Below, piece by piece: positions 33,448 through 42,048 of a stretch of 64,000 nt of DNA. Below the pieces are notes generated by a model. That model searched no databases and had not been told where the DNA came from. It saw only the letters and a program-made list of their open reading frames with translations. The translations under genes were made by a program, and so were the position numbers. Source of the DNA: UKL13-2 sp038321965 (GTDB lineage Bacteria > Pseudomonadota > Gammaproteobacteria > Burkholderiales > Usitatibacteraceae); the NCBI GenBank assembly GCA_038321965.1, contig JBBQFL010000023.1:1-64000 (forward strand), given 5' to 3'. How positions within the stretch are numbered: position 1 is the stretch's first letter; each line of letters opens with the position of its first letter.

Positions 33448-35451
33448 TCAAGCCCTGCAGGCAATTGCCAGCTGCATTCTTTGCACCAGATAGTCCACCA
33501 TCAAGCCGGATGAAGAGGGTTGTCGCTCATGGGATTGATGCAGCAGGTCAGCGTGCGGAACGTAACATACGCGCTTCTTGACGCCGAACGCCTCCAGCGC
33601 TGTTACGGCGTTCATTGTGTGAACGAAGATTGCGTCACATGATTTCAATGCCAACCTGACTTCAAGCATTCCGGTGTCAACAGTCAGTGCGCCCAACCCG
33701 TCTGTCGTGTGCAAGGTTACAAACACGCGCCTGTTGGCCGATTTTTGCATCAAGACAAGCCTTGAGAGCGCGGACCAATCGAACATGTCTGGTTCAAACT
33801 GAATCACGACGGTATCAACAGCGGATGTTGCCAGGGATAGCTGCAAGGCGGAAAAATAGTCATCCGGATCAACTTGCCCACTCAGCCAGCCACTGGTCAC
33901 GCTGTTGGCGTCAGTGGCTTCAATATCACATGAATGCGGTGCGAATACCTTCACTTCAAAAGTTAGCAATGGAATGATCATTCTTGAATAACTGCCTGTC
34001 ACGTTGTTCACGTTCCAGTTGGATATCCAGCCTACGCGGCGAAAATGATCATCAGAGCCACCGCCTGCTTCGAGACGCCCATGAAATTCATTCACAGCGA
34101 TGGCACGCGACGCCGATTCCAGAAAATCCTCATCCAGATTGCCAATACCGCTATCTGCGCAAGCTTCAAGGAACGCCCCGTAAGCCTGTGCCTCCGCTCC
34201 AGGTGTGGAAGATGCGGAACGCGCTTCACAAGACTGTGATGCTCCCGAACTGGAATCAAAAAAGGCCAGCGCCCTGTTGGCTGAGAGGTCCCAGGAGAAG
34301 TGTTGCGCGCGCTCGATTCCGTGTTTTTTCAAGTCGGCACTAAAATCCGGGTCAGAAAGTACTGCGGTTATCTTTGCAGCGATGTCGGATACACTCTCAG
34401 GATCAAACAGTGCGTCGGCCCGGTTGATCACTTCGGGAATACTTGTGCGATTTGAGCCAATGGTTGGTACGCCGCAGGACATCGCCTCCAGCACCGGAAG
34501 GCCGAAGCCTTCCCGCAGCGAAGGAAATACGAACAGCGAACAGAGATTGTATAAAGCGACCAATTCTGCGTCGGTCACATGCCCGACAAACACAAGATCA
34601 GAAAATCCGAGACCATGCTCGGCTGCAATGTCTCTAAGCTTGTTTATCTGACTAGCGTCGCCTTTTCCCACAATGACCAGTTGGTATTGGTTTCGTATCG
34701 TAGGCGATACCATTGCAAAAGCCTCGACTAAGCGTGGATGATTTTTGCGGATATCAAAACTGCCCGTAAACATCAGGAATGGCTTGGTAATGCCAGCTTT
34801 TTTCAACAGAGCCGACTTCATGCCGGCATCGACCAGCATGGGTGCAAATTGATCATCAACGGCCGATGAGATATTTACAATTCTCGTCGCAGGAATATCA
34901 GTGTGTTGCAGCGCCTCTGCCCTGGAAAAATCGGAGATGGATACAATCATACCGGCACGCTTGAGCCCATCGAACTTGCGAAGATAGTGATCCCTAAGCA
35001 TGTCGTTAATCAGGTAGGTCTCCTGTTCAAGATACGGAATCAGGTCGTATAGCGTCACGGCGGTGCGCGACGCAGGAAAAATCAAGCCGACCGATGTAAC
35101 AACATCTTCACCCGCCCCTTCAAACAGACTGGCAATATGCAACACGTCAGGGTTGATTTCGGCGATGCGCTTTTCGCGGATCAATTCCGCCATGCGCGTA
35201 TGGCCAGGCAATTGGTTGTCTGCCGCGACGTATGGTGGCACCTCAAAGGTGAGGATGTTTTGTTGTGGTATCAGATCGGCAAACTCAGCTCTGACCGCGT
35301 TCTCGTTCGGAAGTCGACTATTGAGCAGCAATGAAATTTCGTGTGGCGAGTTGAGACGCAGCATCGCTTTGGCGAGCGACATCGAATAGCGTCCGATGCC
35401 GCCGACGCGACTGCCCGACTGGCAACATTGGAGGTCAATCAGAATTCGCAT
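33448..35451 (-). CDS. GT4 glycosyltransferase with a truncated second GT-B unit
   Basis: 667 residues. A complete GT4 unit occupies about 1-405: RVGGIGRYSMSLAKAML (about 15-31), LMFTGSFDIRKNHPRLVEAF (about 231-250) and the donor motif FPSLREGFGLPVLEAMSCG (about 316-334). After a Ser/Ala-rich linker (about 405-470) a second GT-B N-terminal half begins (GWISNWNVNNVTGSY onward) and runs about 190 residues, but the protein stops before any donor-binding half. Its stop lies 25 bases from the end of the convergent GT gene, as if a longer fusion was cut by rearrangement. The first unit is probably active. Confidence 0.82.
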   Translation of the reverse strand: MRILIDLQCCQSGSRVGGIGRYSMSLAKAMLRLNSPHEISLLLNSRLPNENAVRAEFADLIPQQNILTFEVPPYVAADNQLPGHTRMAELIREKRIAEINPDVLHIASLFEGAGEDVVTSVGLIFPASRTAVTLYDLIPYLEQETYLINDMLRDHYLRKFDGLKRAGMIVSISDFSRAEALQHTDIPATRIVNISSAVDDQFAPMLVDAGMKSALLKKAGITKPFLMFTGSFDIRKNHPRLVEAFAMVSPTIRNQYQLVIVGKGDASQINKLRDIAAEHGLGFSDLVFVGHVTDAELVALYNLCSLFVFPSLREGFGLPVLEAMSCGVPTIGSNRTSIPEVINRADALFDPESVSDIAAKITAVLSDPDFSADLKKHGIERAQHFSWDLSANRALAFFDSSSGASQSCEARSASSTPGAEAQAYGAFLEACADSGIGNLDEDFLESASRAIAVNEFHGRLEAGGGSDDHFRRVGWISNWNVNNVTGSYSRMIIPLLTFEVKVFAPHSCDIEATDANSVTSGWLSGQVDPDDYFSALQLSLATSAVDTVVIQFEPDMFDWSALSRLVLMQKSANRRVFVTLHTTDGLGALTVDTGMLEVRLALKSCDAIFVHTMNAVTALEAFGVKKRVCYVPHADLLHQSHERQPSSSGLMVDYLVQRMQLAIACRA

Positions 35452-35627
35452 GAAGTAAAGGTTCTAGTGTGAGGTTGCAATATTGATAGTCCGCAATTGG
35501 AAGATCACTGATGAACCAAAAGTCTAGTATTTACGGGCGACTTCAGGCATTTTGGCATCAAACGCCGCACCAAATGCCGATCCACGTGCGCGAAACTCTA
35601 TGGCACGCGTACACCTTCAATAACAGA
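35452..35627. other. Short intergenic gap, no gene seen
   Basis: It separates the leftward DUF4214 gene from the leftward GT gene. An open frame on the plus strand across it is antisense to the DUF4214 gene and unconvincing. Confidence 0.3.
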
Positions 35628-36887
35628 CTATTGCCGCTTGCGCTTGAGATCGCGTGCAATCTCAAGTGCGCGCAATTCAACGACGAAACCTCCTACCGAT
35701 TTTGGCGGCGAATCCGTTGGCCCGTCGTAAGTTGGGGCACGCCGGCGATCAGCTTCCTGCACAAATTGCCTCAGAATAACCGCACTACTTTCAAGACTCG
35801 CAATGCGCTCAGCAATCAATTTGGAGGCAGCGGCGGCTTTTTCGTCAGCGGCTTTGAGTCCGTCAATCTCTGCTCCCAACTCAGCGAGTTTCACGACGCA
35901 GCCGGACTCAAACATGATCTGCCGCTGCTCCACCGCCCGGCTGCGACGTTCCAAGAGTGAGTCGCCTTCGACGTTGAGTAACCTTGTAAAAAATATTCCC
36001 AATATCGGCAGGCGAGACAACTTGAATTGCTTTAACGCTTGCGACAAACCAGGAAGATCGCGCTTACTGTGCAGGCCTGCAGCCGCCACCATTTCGCTCA
36101 GTATCTGAATTTTCGATGTTCCTGCCATAAGCTGGTTCGTATGAAGTTGCACGTCTGACGGTTCTACCGGCAAATCAAGCAAGGCTTGGTAAGCACAGGT
36201 GACGAAATCCATGCCATGCAAACTCATTAGCACCTTTAACTCGGTTGCCGCATTCTCAGTGTTGGACATTGCGTCCTGCGCGCTACTTTCGGTAGACAGC
36301 GCGGCGGCCTCCGGCACGGGCAGATTCTCTCGCGCAAACATTTCTCGCAATCCCGGAAGTTCAACCCTCAGTTTTCGGCACTCGGGGGACGTGAAAATGT
36401 CGTGCAGGAACTTGGTCTTGCTCGTCTTTCCCTGCAGTTTCTCCAGATAAATCGCGACTCCTTCGGGATCAGGCGCACGCTTAAGCAGCACCCAATAGGC
36501 AGCTTCAATCAATTTGCCGAAATCATCGTGTACCAATAGCTGCTCGCCGCGCGAAATGTTTACTACCTCTTCCGGCGGGCCAATTTCTGGCGCTTCAACC
36601 TGCACACCAATGCCTTCACGTGCGCATGCTTCGCCAAGTCCGGGCAGCGTCGCCCCGAGACGCCGACTTTCGTTCGAGTTCGCCAGCTCAAACAGTACTT
36701 GTATTTTGTTCGCTCCATTACGCAGCTGACGCAAATACGCCCGACCGCCGGTTGCGTCCGGTCGTCGTTGCAACAATGCCAGATAAGCAGCTTCTACAAA
36801 CTCTTCGTCATCTTCGAGTAGCAGCGCCTGCAATTGCCCATCAAGCTCACTTTTTGATTCAAGATTGCGCAAAGTTTGAGTCCCCAT
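35628..36887 (-). CDS. Protein with three DUF4214 repeats and a coiled-coil tail
   Basis: 419 residues, with no signal peptide or membrane helix. Three DUF4214 helical repeats, each of the form FV.AAY..LL.R.PD..G...Y...L..G.sk...l..., at about 28-83 (EFVEAAYLALLQRRPDATGG), 122-178 (LIEAAYWVLLKRAPDPEGV) and 226-280 (FVTCAYQALLDLPVEPSD, the most diverged). The C-terminal part (about 325-400) is a heptad-like coiled coil (KLAELGAEIDGLKAADEKAA). DUF4214 is often found joined to polysaccharide enzymes and adhesins; its role is unclear. Related to the C-terminal half of the FkbM protein at 45825-48920, suggesting a shared job in polymer assembly. Confidence 0.75.
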   Translation of the reverse strand: MGTQTLRNLESKSELDGQLQALLLEDDEEFVEAAYLALLQRRPDATGGRAYLRQLRNGANKIQVLFELANSNESRRLGATLPGLGEACAREGIGVQVEAPEIGPPEEVVNISRGEQLLVHDDFGKLIEAAYWVLLKRAPDPEGVAIYLEKLQGKTSKTKFLHDIFTSPECRKLRVELPGLREMFARENLPVPEAAALSTESSAQDAMSNTENAATELKVLMSLHGMDFVTCAYQALLDLPVEPSDVQLHTNQLMAGTSKIQILSEMVAAAGLHSKRDLPGLSQALKQFKLSRLPILGIFFTRLLNVEGDSLLERRSRAVEQRQIMFESGCVVKLAELGAEIDGLKAADEKAAAASKLIAERIASLESSAVILRQFVQEADRRRAPTYDGPTDSPPKSVGGFVVELRALEIARDLKRKRQ

Positions 36888-37009
36888 TTAACGATTAACG
36901 CCACCGGCATTGCGCAATGATATTCGCATCCGACGGCCGTTAGTAACGTCAGTCACGCAATTGACGAGAATTTCCCGCGTGTGCCATGCCGTCCTTACTG
37001 TGCCGCCAG

Positions 37010-37250
37010 AGCGTCGAATTCGGACAAATGGCGGAAAACCGCATTACTAGGTTAGCTCTTATGGGCTTCACCGATGGTTTACTTCGTCAATTACTGTACA
37101 TCCGCGATGAGCCTCCAACACACTGTTTGTCGAAATGGAAATGATTTGAACGGGTCGATCGATGCTTCGAGCTTTCCGCATGAGCCAATTAGTTGGTGTA
37201 TTTTGTTTTTTGAACTAACGCTGGGTTAACTATAATGATTGTGATGCACT
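37010..37250 (-). pseudogene. Remnant of an rmd-like NAD-dependent sugar reductase (C-terminus only)
   Basis: On the minus strand, 37230 to 37091 reads VNPALVQKTKYT, then after a one-base shift LIGSCGKLEASIDPF and KSFPFRQTVCWRL before a TAA stop. This aligns with the end of the intact rmd 1.7 kb away: VNPAFVRKNEVHT, LIGSREKLDVAIGSI and ESIPIRQTLSWML. DNA likeness continues past the stop (TCGAATTCGGAC at about 37014 and 38762) and upstream. The intact methyltransferase gene lies between the remnant and rmd, and both copies face the same way, so it sits between two direct copies of the rmd 3' region. Alignment was by eye; no other part of the ancestral gene is visible. Confidence 0.78.
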
Positions 37251-37371
37251 CGAAGAGGACCAATACGCATCTTACAAGCACCACCGAATGAACCCATCGC
37301 AAAAATGCAATTAAAACGTTCGGTTTTTTTTCGAATCATTGACCAATGTCTCAGTAACTGGATTTTTCAGA

Positions 37372-38727
37372 ATGACGAAACTCTCAACAAGCGACCTCGA
37401 CGCATACATCATGTTCGTTGATACCGAATGCAACGGTGACTTACAGAATCCGCAAGCGGCTGAGAAATACCTTCCAATAGAACTTCAATACAAAACCACC
37501 ATTGACGAATCCTTAGATCCATTTAGTGAAGATTATTTTCGCTCGCAAATTGACTTGTACGAAGAGATAGCTGGAAAAAAACTCGACCAATGGTCAGGTG
37601 AACTACACCCGGTGAATATTCCTACACTATTAAGTAGCCCCAACCCATTAGGCATCGATAAGGTGGACTTTATCTCCGGACACGTAAGAGCACTCTCGTC
37701 AATGCTTGCATTGTCCTGTTTAGGGTCGGCTGCGAATGTACTGGATATGGGTGCGGGGCATGGCCTAAGTTCTGAAGTTTATGCGTTTTGCGGATGCAAC
37801 GTTCACGCGATTGATATAGATCCAGACCTCTCAGAGTTGGCTACCAAGCGTGCTGCCAAGCGATCATTCAGAATAAAACGATCAATAATGAATTTTGACT
37901 CGCTCAGTTCGATTGAAAATGATGCGTATCAGGCAGCGTTTTTCTTTCAATCTCTTCATCATTGTCTGCGCCCTTGGGAGTTGATAGCAGAACTGATGAA
38001 CAAACTCTCACCAGACGGCGTAATCGCATTTGGCGGCGAACCGATCCAAGACTTATGGTGGAAACATTGGGGAATTCGCCTAGATCAGGAGTCATTGTAT
38101 GTAGCACGCAAGTTCGGATGGTTTGAGTCGGGATGGTCCAGAGAATTTATTACTCAGTGTTTCAAGCGTAATGGGCTGAAACTAGTATTGTTTGACAATG
38201 GACTGAAGGGGGGGCAAATTGGCGTGGCTTGCAAGTCACTTGAAAAACTTTCACAAATTGTCGAAAACGCAGTCTCGCTCGGATTTACGCCCTTGTTTGA
38301 GCACGAAATAGAAAACTCGGCCCAAAATTATCACAGCCAAATTGGAAAATTATCAAGAAATGCCTTAGGCACTACATTCCGCACAAACGAAAACCATGGC
38401 GGTGGGTATCTGTGTTACGGCCCTTACATTTCGCTCCCGCCTGGGCGCTACAGAGTTTCTTTTGTTCTCAGGTTTATTGCTGCAGCGAATCAAAATGCTG
38501 ATGCCGCGACGTCGGTTTTATTTGATGTTATTAGTGGTGACGACCAAGAATCGCACTACGCTGAACTTCTTGCAGTAAATCCCGACGACGTGTTGCGATT
38601 AGTAAATATAGAGTTTGAATTGCAACGTACTACTCGCAGAGTTGAAGCTAGGGTTAGAGTTTCACAAAGCAATCAAATTTGGGAAATGTCACTTCCGGTA
38701 TTTGAAAAATTGACGCCCTCTAATTGA
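37372..38727 (+). CDS. SAM-dependent methyltransferase with C-terminal beta-rich domain
   Basis: 451 residues from the ATG at 37372; a TTG at 37339 is possible. Class I methyltransferase core: motif I VLDMGAGHG (about 123-131), acidic loop AIDIDPDL and post-motif FFQSLHHCLRPWELIAELMN. From about 335 a separate beta-rich domain (GGYLCYGPYISLPPGRYRVS onward) resembles a carbohydrate-binding sandwich. Base composition is visibly more AT-rich than its neighbours. It alone is rightward among leftward genes and is flanked by two copies of the rmd 3' end. Probably methylates the glycan; recently acquired by inference. Exact substrate unknown. Confidence 0.78.
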   Translation: MTKLSTSDLDAYIMFVDTECNGDLQNPQAAEKYLPIELQYKTTIDESLDPFSEDYFRSQIDLYEEIAGKKLDQWSGELHPVNIPTLLSSPNPLGIDKVDFISGHVRALSSMLALSCLGSAANVLDMGAGHGLSSEVYAFCGCNVHAIDIDPDLSELATKRAAKRSFRIKRSIMNFDSLSSIENDAYQAAFFFQSLHHCLRPWELIAELMNKLSPDGVIAFGGEPIQDLWWKHWGIRLDQESLYVARKFGWFESGWSREFITQCFKRNGLKLVLFDNGLKGGQIGVACKSLEKLSQIVENAVSLGFTPLFEHEIENSAQNYHSQIGKLSRNALGTTFRTNENHGGGYLCYGPYISLPPGRYRVSFVLRFIAAANQNADAATSVLFDVISGDDQESHYAELLAVNPDDVLRLVNIEFELQRTTRRVEARVRVSQSNQIWEMSLPVFEKLTPSN

Positions 38728-38810
38728 CGGCCTATGACTAGCGCCACTTCGCAGGCACGCTCGAATTCGGACGATAAAGAATTCGCCTTCCTGTCCGCAT
38801 TGTGGATTTG

Positions 38811-39704
38811 CTACCCGGGTGCTTCCAGCATCCAGCTCAAAGTCTGTCGAATGGGAATTGACTCAATGGAACCGATAGCAACGTCAAGTTTCTCTCGCGA
38901 GCCAATTAGTGTGTGTACCTCATTTTTTCGCACGAATGCTGGGTTAACAATTACTTCTAGGTCATGTCCAGAGAGATCGCGCATGATCGAAATCACTTCC
39001 TGCAGAGAATGACCAACGCCTGAGCATACGTTGTATACGTCGCCACTTGAAGCTGATTCAATGAGCCTTCGATAGGTGTGGACAATTGTTCTCACATCAG
39101 AGAAATCGCGAATAACGTCAAGATTTCCCAGCTCAATTGACGGAGAACGCCGCTTAAAATGATTGACAATCTTGGGAAGCAAGAACTGTAGTGATTGGCC
39201 TCGCCCCGTGTAATTGAATGGACGAGCAATGAAAATGGGCAACCTGTCCAGCCACAACCGTGCCATATATTCCATGGCAAGTTTGCTTACAGCATAATCA
39301 TTTGCTGGCGCGGGCGTCGTCGTCTCCGAAATAGGCATGATATCCGCGTTGCCGTAAATATTTGCGCTACTTGCCAACAAGACTGCTTTGGGCGTGCGTT
39401 TACAGCGGGAAAGTGCTTCCAAAAGGTTGCGGGTGCCGAGAACGTTTGTAGCATAAAGCGCTTCGACGTCGTCATGTGCGGCAAATGCTATCCCTGCCAG
39501 ATGGACAACCACATCTGGACACACGTAGCCCACTACGTCCATTACCGATTTGCGATCTGTAAGGTCACATTTGACGACGTTAGTGCCAGAAGCGGTTGAT
39601 AACTCTTGACCTACCCCGACTACGGTTAATCCGCTCAGTTGAAGTTCCGGGACGAGATACCTGCCAGTAAACCCATTGACACCTGTTACGAGAGCAGTAG
39701 GCAT
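38811..39704 (-). CDS. rmd: GDP-4-keto-6-deoxy-D-mannose reductase
   Basis: Reduces the Gmd product to GDP-D-rhamnose or a related 6-deoxyhexose. 297 residues, extended SDR: TGVNGFTGRYL (about 7-17), VVHLAGIAF, SSANIYG (about 111-117), YAVSK (about 137-141) and RPFNYTG (about 162-168). Its start lies two bases from the gmd stop, confirming coupling. An eroded second copy of its 3' end lies at 37010-37250. Stereochemistry at C4 (rhamnose or talose type) cannot be read from sequence, though the order matches typical gmd-rmd pairs. Confidence 0.85.
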   Translation of the reverse strand: MPTALVTGVNGFTGRYLVPELQLSGLTVVGVGQELSTASGTNVVKCDLTDRKSVMDVVGYVCPDVVVHLAGIAFAAHDDVEALYATNVLGTRNLLEALSRCKRTPKAVLLASSANIYGNADIMPISETTTPAPANDYAVSKLAMEYMARLWLDRLPIFIARPFNYTGRGQSLQFLLPKIVNHFKRRSPSIELGNLDVIRDFSDVRTIVHTYRRLIESASSGDVYNVCSGVGHSLQEVISIMRDLSGHDLEVIVNPAFVRKNEVHTLIGSREKLDVAIGSIESIPIRQTLSWMLEAPG

Positions 39705-39705
39705 C

Positions 39706-40740
39706 TTAAAATGAAAAGCCGGTTTCGTTTCTCCGAATATCGGCTTCCACCATCATTTGGCACAACTCCTCAAGTGTTGTTTTTGGTATCCAGCCCAATT
39801 TCTTCATGGCCTTCTCTGGATTTCCAATTAGCAACTCGACCTCAGCTGGCCGGTAGAATTTTGGATTAACGCGCACTAATGTCTTGCCATTTGATCGGTC
39901 TTTGGCTATCTCATCAGCCCCTGTGCCCTGCCACAGCAATTCAAAGCCTGCAGCCTTTGCCGCCATGGAAACAAAATCCCTCACTGTCTCGGTCCGATTG
40001 GTCGCGAGAACGTATGTGTCAGGAACATCCGTCTGCAGCATTCGCCACATGCCTTCGACATACTCTTTTGCGAAGCCCCAGTCTCGTTTTGCATCCATAT
40101 TGCCAAGCTCCAGGACATCAAGTTTGTCTAGCTTGATTTTTGCAAAGCTATCTGTGATCTTCCTTGTAACGAACTCTCTGCCACGCAATGGAGATTCGTG
40201 GTTAAACAGTATTCCACTGGCGGCAAATATGTCATATGACTCGCGATAGTTAATCGTCATCCAGTGTGCATACAGTTTCGCGACCCCGTAAGGACTCCGT
40301 GGGTAAAACGCGGTCGTTTCGTCCTGCGGAATTGCTTGAACTTTGCCGAACATTTCGGAAGTACTTGCTTGATAAAACCGTATCTTCGAATTGACCAGCC
40401 TTATCGCTTCCAATAGATTAACGACGCCAAGGCCGGTAATTTGTCCCGTGGTTACAGGCTGATCAAACGATACGCCCACAAAACTTTGTGCAGCCAGATT
40501 ATAAATTTCGCTGGCCTCAATTTTTTGTAGCAAACGGGTCGTCGCGCCTAAATCGGTCAGGTCATATTCCACCAAATTAAGATTCGGATCATTTGCGATC
40601 CCTAACTCTTCAATACGCCAGAAGTTTACCGAACTCGTGCGTCGGTATGTTCCATAGACGGTGTAGCCTTTTTCCAGGAGAAGTTGCGTCAAGTACGCGC
40701 CATCTTGGCCGGTTGTTCCAGTTATCAATGCTGTAGGCAT
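39706..40740 (-). CDS. gmd: GDP-mannose 4,6-dehydratase
   Basis: Converts GDP-mannose (from ManC) to GDP-4-keto-6-deoxy-mannose. 344 residues: MPTALITGTTGQDGAYL start, YRRTSSVNFWRIEELG, NLAAQSFVGVSF (about 81-92), the STSEMFGK catalytic region (about 125-132), SPYGVAKLYAHW with the YxxxK pair (about 148-159), and NPKFYRPAEVELLIGN near the end. ATG at 40740 chosen over a GTG three codons upstream, because GTGG/GGTG gives it a ribosome site. Second-last gene of the leftward operon beginning at 48920. Confidence 0.95.
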   Translation of the reverse strand: MPTALITGTTGQDGAYLTQLLLEKGYTVYGTYRRTSSVNFWRIEELGIANDPNLNLVEYDLTDLGATTRLLQKIEASEIYNLAAQSFVGVSFDQPVTTGQITGLGVVNLLEAIRLVNSKIRFYQASTSEMFGKVQAIPQDETTAFYPRSPYGVAKLYAHWMTINYRESYDIFAASGILFNHESPLRGREFVTRKITDSFAKIKLDKLDVLELGNMDAKRDWGFAKEYVEGMWRMLQTDVPDTYVLATNRTETVRDFVSMAAKAAGFELLWQGTGADEIAKDRSNGKTLVRVNPKFYRPAEVELLIGNPEKAMKKLGWIPKTTLEELCQMMVEADIRRNETGFSF

Positions 40741-40800
40741 ATTCACCACAAAATTAGTTGAAAAATGTCACCGTATCTACGGTGTCAAACAGGCGTGCGA

Positions 40801-42039
40801 CTAGACGATCTCAATTTCCGGAAACGGGAAAATGAATTTTCCACCCGCCGCGAGGTAATCTTTTTCGCGACGCAAGATGCCATCCTTGAAGTGCCACGGC
40901 AGCACGAGGAAATAGTCAGGCTTCATCGCCTTGGCTTCCGCTTCCGAAATGATCGGAATGTGGCTTCCTGGCGTAACCTTGCCAAATTTCTCCTGATTGA
41001 CCTCGGCGATGGCCGGAATGTCTGTTGCGTTCAGGCCGCAAAACTGCAGGACGACATTACCCTTCGTTGACGCGCCGTAGCCGAGGATTTTCTTGCCATC
41101 TGCATTCAAGGCGCGAATAAGTCGGGTCAAGTCGTCACGGTGGCGAAACACACGTTCCTCGAATTCCCGGTAGGGACGTGGCGTACTCAGTCCCATGCGA
41201 TCTTCTTGCTCGAGAAGCCAATCAATTACTGCGTGATTCGTGCGAATGGTCTTGTTTGTCGCTTTGGCAGCTGTGACCGCAAAACTTCCCCCGTTTACGG
41301 CATTCATGACGACATCGACCAGGCGAAGTCCGGATTTTTCGAGAATCGTCTTAACGACCGCGAGCGAGTAATACTCAAGATGTTCGTGACAAATAGTGTC
41401 ATACGAGTTCATGCGCAGCATTGAAGGCATGTAACTCTGTTCAAAGTGCCAAATACCATCATCGGCCAAGGATGACTCTATTTGTTGCGCAAAGGCAATT
41501 GGTGAGTCAAGGTCATAAAACATGGCAATGGAAGTGACGATTTTTGCTGGTTTGCTTCCAGTGGACCGGAAGGCCTCAGCAGAAAAAAAATCCGGTACAA
41601 GCTCGATCTCCGGCGGATAGTATTGGGCAAATTTTTTGCCCGTCGGATCTATACCAATTCGCCGTATGCCATCAACTGTATAGGCCTTTAACGTTGTCGC
41701 GTCGTTGCTGCCAATGTCTACCACGACATCACCGTGTCTCAGTCCTGTCAGCCGTTCCAAATAGGCGACCTTGTCGGTAAGGTGATTCACCATCGATTGG
41801 TTTAGACCTGATCGATAGCCATAATTGTCACCATACATTTCCGACGCTTCGTACGAGTGTTTAAGTTGTAGTAAGCCGCTGCCGGGACACCAAACCAGCT
41901 CGAGCGGCCCAACTGTTACCTTCTCACTGGCATCCTGCGGGAAGACGCCTGTCAGGGACTGATGCCCCAGGTTCAGGACCGATACGAGATGTGTACTGTC
42001 CGCAACACGGCAGCGCGACAATTCCTTATATGAACTCAT
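40801..42039 (-). CDS. Sugar C-methyltransferase (TylC3/NovU-like three-domain family)
   Basis: 412 residues with the three parts of this family: an N-terminal domain (about 8-65, normally a four-Cys zinc site), a central SAM domain (about 75-250, DVVVDIGSNDATTL at about 104-117, then HFEQSYMPSMLRMNSYDTICHEH region) and a C-terminal domain (about 270-410, GYGASTKGN at about 313-321). The GDP-sugar pair gmd/rmd follows at once, so a 3-C-methyl branch on a GDP-4-keto-6-deoxyhexose is a reasonable product, as proposed for virenose-type sugars. The zinc-site cysteines are only partly kept (Cys10 and Cys51 visible). AGGGG ribosome site precedes the ATG. Confidence 0.8.
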   Translation of the reverse strand: MSSYKELSRCRVADSTHLVSVLNLGHQSLTGVFPQDASEKVTVGPLELVWCPGSGLLQLKHSYEASEMYGDNYGYRSGLNQSMVNHLTDKVAYLERLTGLRHGDVVVDIGSNDATTLKAYTVDGIRRIGIDPTGKKFAQYYPPEIELVPDFFSAEAFRSTGSKPAKIVTSIAMFYDLDSPIAFAQQIESSLADDGIWHFEQSYMPSMLRMNSYDTICHEHLEYYSLAVVKTILEKSGLRLVDVVMNAVNGGSFAVTAAKATNKTIRTNHAVIDWLLEQEDRMGLSTPRPYREFEERVFRHRDDLTRLIRALNADGKKILGYGASTKGNVVLQFCGLNATDIPAIAEVNQEKFGKVTPGSHIPIISEAEAKAMKPDYFLVLPWHFKDGILRREKDYLAAGGKFIFPFPEIEIV

Positions 42040-42048
42040 TAATTACCC

